DNA of 38,544 nucleotides. Origin: an uncultured Corynebacterium sp. (GTDB lineage: Bacteria > Actinomycetota > Actinomycetes > Mycobacteriales > Mycobacteriaceae). The notes under the pieces are model-generated. The model did no database searches. It was not told the DNA's origin and was given only the letters and a program-made list of their open reading frames with translations. A program made the position numbers and the translations under genes. This document shows positions 37,947 through 38,544 of this stretch, piece after piece. The stretch lies in contig NZ_CALLDG010000184.1 in the NCBI RefSeq assembly GCF_937999985.1, positions 1-38,544 on the forward strand, given 5' to 3'. Numbering within the stretch: the first letter of the stretch is position 1; the number at the start of each line of letters is the position of its first letter.

Positions 37947-38041
37947 GCCTTATTGGTGACATGGGGCGCGTTGGGCGACGATTCATGTCAAGCCCAACTA
38001 TAGCGAACCAATCTAACTAACGTAAGCCGACCCCTCACACA

Positions 38042-38229
38042 GCACGCCTTTCATACATACTCTGCCGTGGCCTCATAGGCGCGATTGGCTGGCTACTTGA
38101 GTTCATTGATTGGGCGCGTGGTGGTGCGGAAAGTGCCGCACCGCAGCCGGACTTGGCGAGACTAACCGGGATCGTGGGAGATTCGTAGGCGCTGCCGACA
38201 GTCCGGAATCCACCGACCGGGACATGAGT
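38042..38229 (+). pseudogene. Decayed copy of the C-terminus of the 36376 lysis gene
   Basis: From about 38064 the sequence follows 36617 onward closely (DAIDWLREFIDWARCG region), including PQPDLARLTGIVGDS. The Gln codon after GDS is changed to TAG (38186-38188), and there is no transmembrane or start region. It is a gene remnant together with its terminator, left by duplication or recombination with a related phage. Confidence 0.75.
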
Positions 38230-38304
38230 CAAGAATCTTTGCCCCGCTAGTTTGAACTGTTCGGGATTTCCGAACGGCTTGGCTGGCGGGGCGTTTTTCA
38301 TGCC
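38064..38304. repeat. Long direct repeat, right copy
   Basis: Copy of 36617-36856. Between the copies lie the minus-strand excisionase-like operon and the 48-aa gene, which could have entered or could leave by recombination between the repeats. Confidence 0.8.
38241..38298 (+). terminator. Second copy of the late-operon terminator
   Basis: GCCCCGC (38241-38247) and GCGGGGC (38286-38292) enclose TTCGG/CCGAA, and GTTTTT follows. It is nearly identical to 36794-36850. It shields attP from plus-strand transcription. Confidence 0.8.
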
Positions 38305-38380
38305 TTGAGTCAGGACAGAGGGAATCGTAAACAGGTTCGAGCTGCCCATGATTGCAAAACCGCAGGACTCAGGGCGTAGT

Positions 38381-38412
38381 ACGTGGCTCACTTTTGGCTC
38401 ACTTTTGGCTCA
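38381..38412. other. Right integrase arm-type sites
   Basis: TTTTGGCTCA occurs at 38392-38401 and 38403-38412, with a partial ACGTGGCTCA at 38381-38390, all at 11-bp spacing. They match the left sites at 99-119 in the same orientation. Confidence 0.65.
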
Positions 38413-38426
38413 AAAAGTCGCAGAAT

Positions 38427-38457
38427 AGGGCGTAATCAGGCGTAAAGATAAACGCCG
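38427..38457. other. Repeats between arm sites and core
   Basis: GGGCGTAATC (from 38428) and GGCGTAAAG (from 38439) are direct repeats 11 bp apart, and GGCGT/ACGCC form a small inverted repeat. These are possible excisionase or host-factor sites in the attP arm. Confidence 0.4.
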
Positions 38458-38467
38458 ATAAACAAGT

Positions 38468-38508
38468 AAAAACCCGCTACTACCTCGTAAAACGAGAGGT
38501 GAGAGCGG
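38468..38508 (-). terminator. Terminator for the host tRNA carried by attP
   Basis: On the minus strand CCGCTCTCACCTCTCGT, loop TTT, and ACGAGGTAGTAGCGG form a stem, followed by GTTTTT. One arm lies in the shared core, the other only in phage DNA. After integration the phage would supply the tRNA 3' end and its terminator. Confidence 0.75.
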
Positions 38509-38544
38509 ATCTTTATGATGCGCCCCAGAGAGGAATCGAACCTC
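38490..38544. repeat. Attachment core, right copy
   Basis: Identical to 1-55. In an integrated prophage this end would join the host tRNA 5' part; in a circular molecule it is the same sequence as the left end. Confidence 0.85.

Overview
The window looks like the complete genome of a temperate siphovirus of a Gram-positive actinobacterium. A Corynebacterium-like host is my best guess, based on the GC-rich actinobacterial coding style, the HNH-TerS-TerL-SPP1-type portal-MuF head layout, and the cell-wall hydrolase domains in the tape measure. The first and last 55 bases are identical (1-55 and 38490-38544). This stretch carries the 3' end of a tRNA gene on the minus strand, so it is the attachment core, and the unit genome is about 38,489 bp. 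An overlap of exactly 55 bases is also what a circular contig from a k=55 assembler would show, so the sequence may be a circularised phage or excised prophage opened at attP.

Layout. 1-5134 (minus strand): tyrosine integrase beside att; a DUF3800 protein whose ribosome-binding site lies just behind an intrinsic terminator hairpin; a two-gene operon of an unknown 208-aa protein and an HTH-ImmA/IrrE metalloprotease; then an HTH repressor and a second, small ImmA-like protease. 5135-5312: the divergent switch, with heptamer operators around a good rightward promoter. 5313-13032: early rightward genes, mostly small and unknown, interrupted by three minus-strand cargo genes (5698-5967, 6168-6989, 7366-7866). 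An HNH protein follows at 11026-12087, then a noncoding G-rich pentamer array at 12252-12311 that could be a replication or packaging-related site. I recognise no polymerase, helicase or primase.

13033-23236: HNH, small and large terminase, portal, a MuF protein with a toxin-like C-terminus and a small acidic neighbour resembling an immunity protein, a noncoding island (hairpin, tRNA-Ser(CGA), a tRNA-like stem-loop, a terminator), scaffold, capsid, connectors, tail tube, and tail-assembly chaperones joined by a -1 frameshift. 23246-34694: a 1777-aa tape measure with two murein hydrolase-like regions, distal tail and tip proteins, and a collagen-like glycine-rich tip protein. 34728-36780: amidase endolysin, holin candidates and a membrane-anchored coiled-coil protein. 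36781-38544: terminators, a minus-strand operon of two micro-membrane proteins plus an excisionase-like HTH protein, a 48-aa plus-strand gene, a decayed copy of the end of the last lysis gene with its terminator, integrase arm sites, and attP carrying a terminator for the interrupted host tRNA.

The strongest candidates for new biology are: (1) the MuF-toxin/immunity pair followed by a tRNA-Ser gene and tRNA-like elements inside the head operon; (2) the 208-aa/HTH-ImmA operon and the hairpin-gated DUF3800 gene, which look like prophage-expressed defence or exclusion functions; and (3) a duplicated, covarying leader hairpin placed at the same distance from the 3' ends of two opposing cargo genes. 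All functions are inferred from sequence reading alone; no database search was possible.
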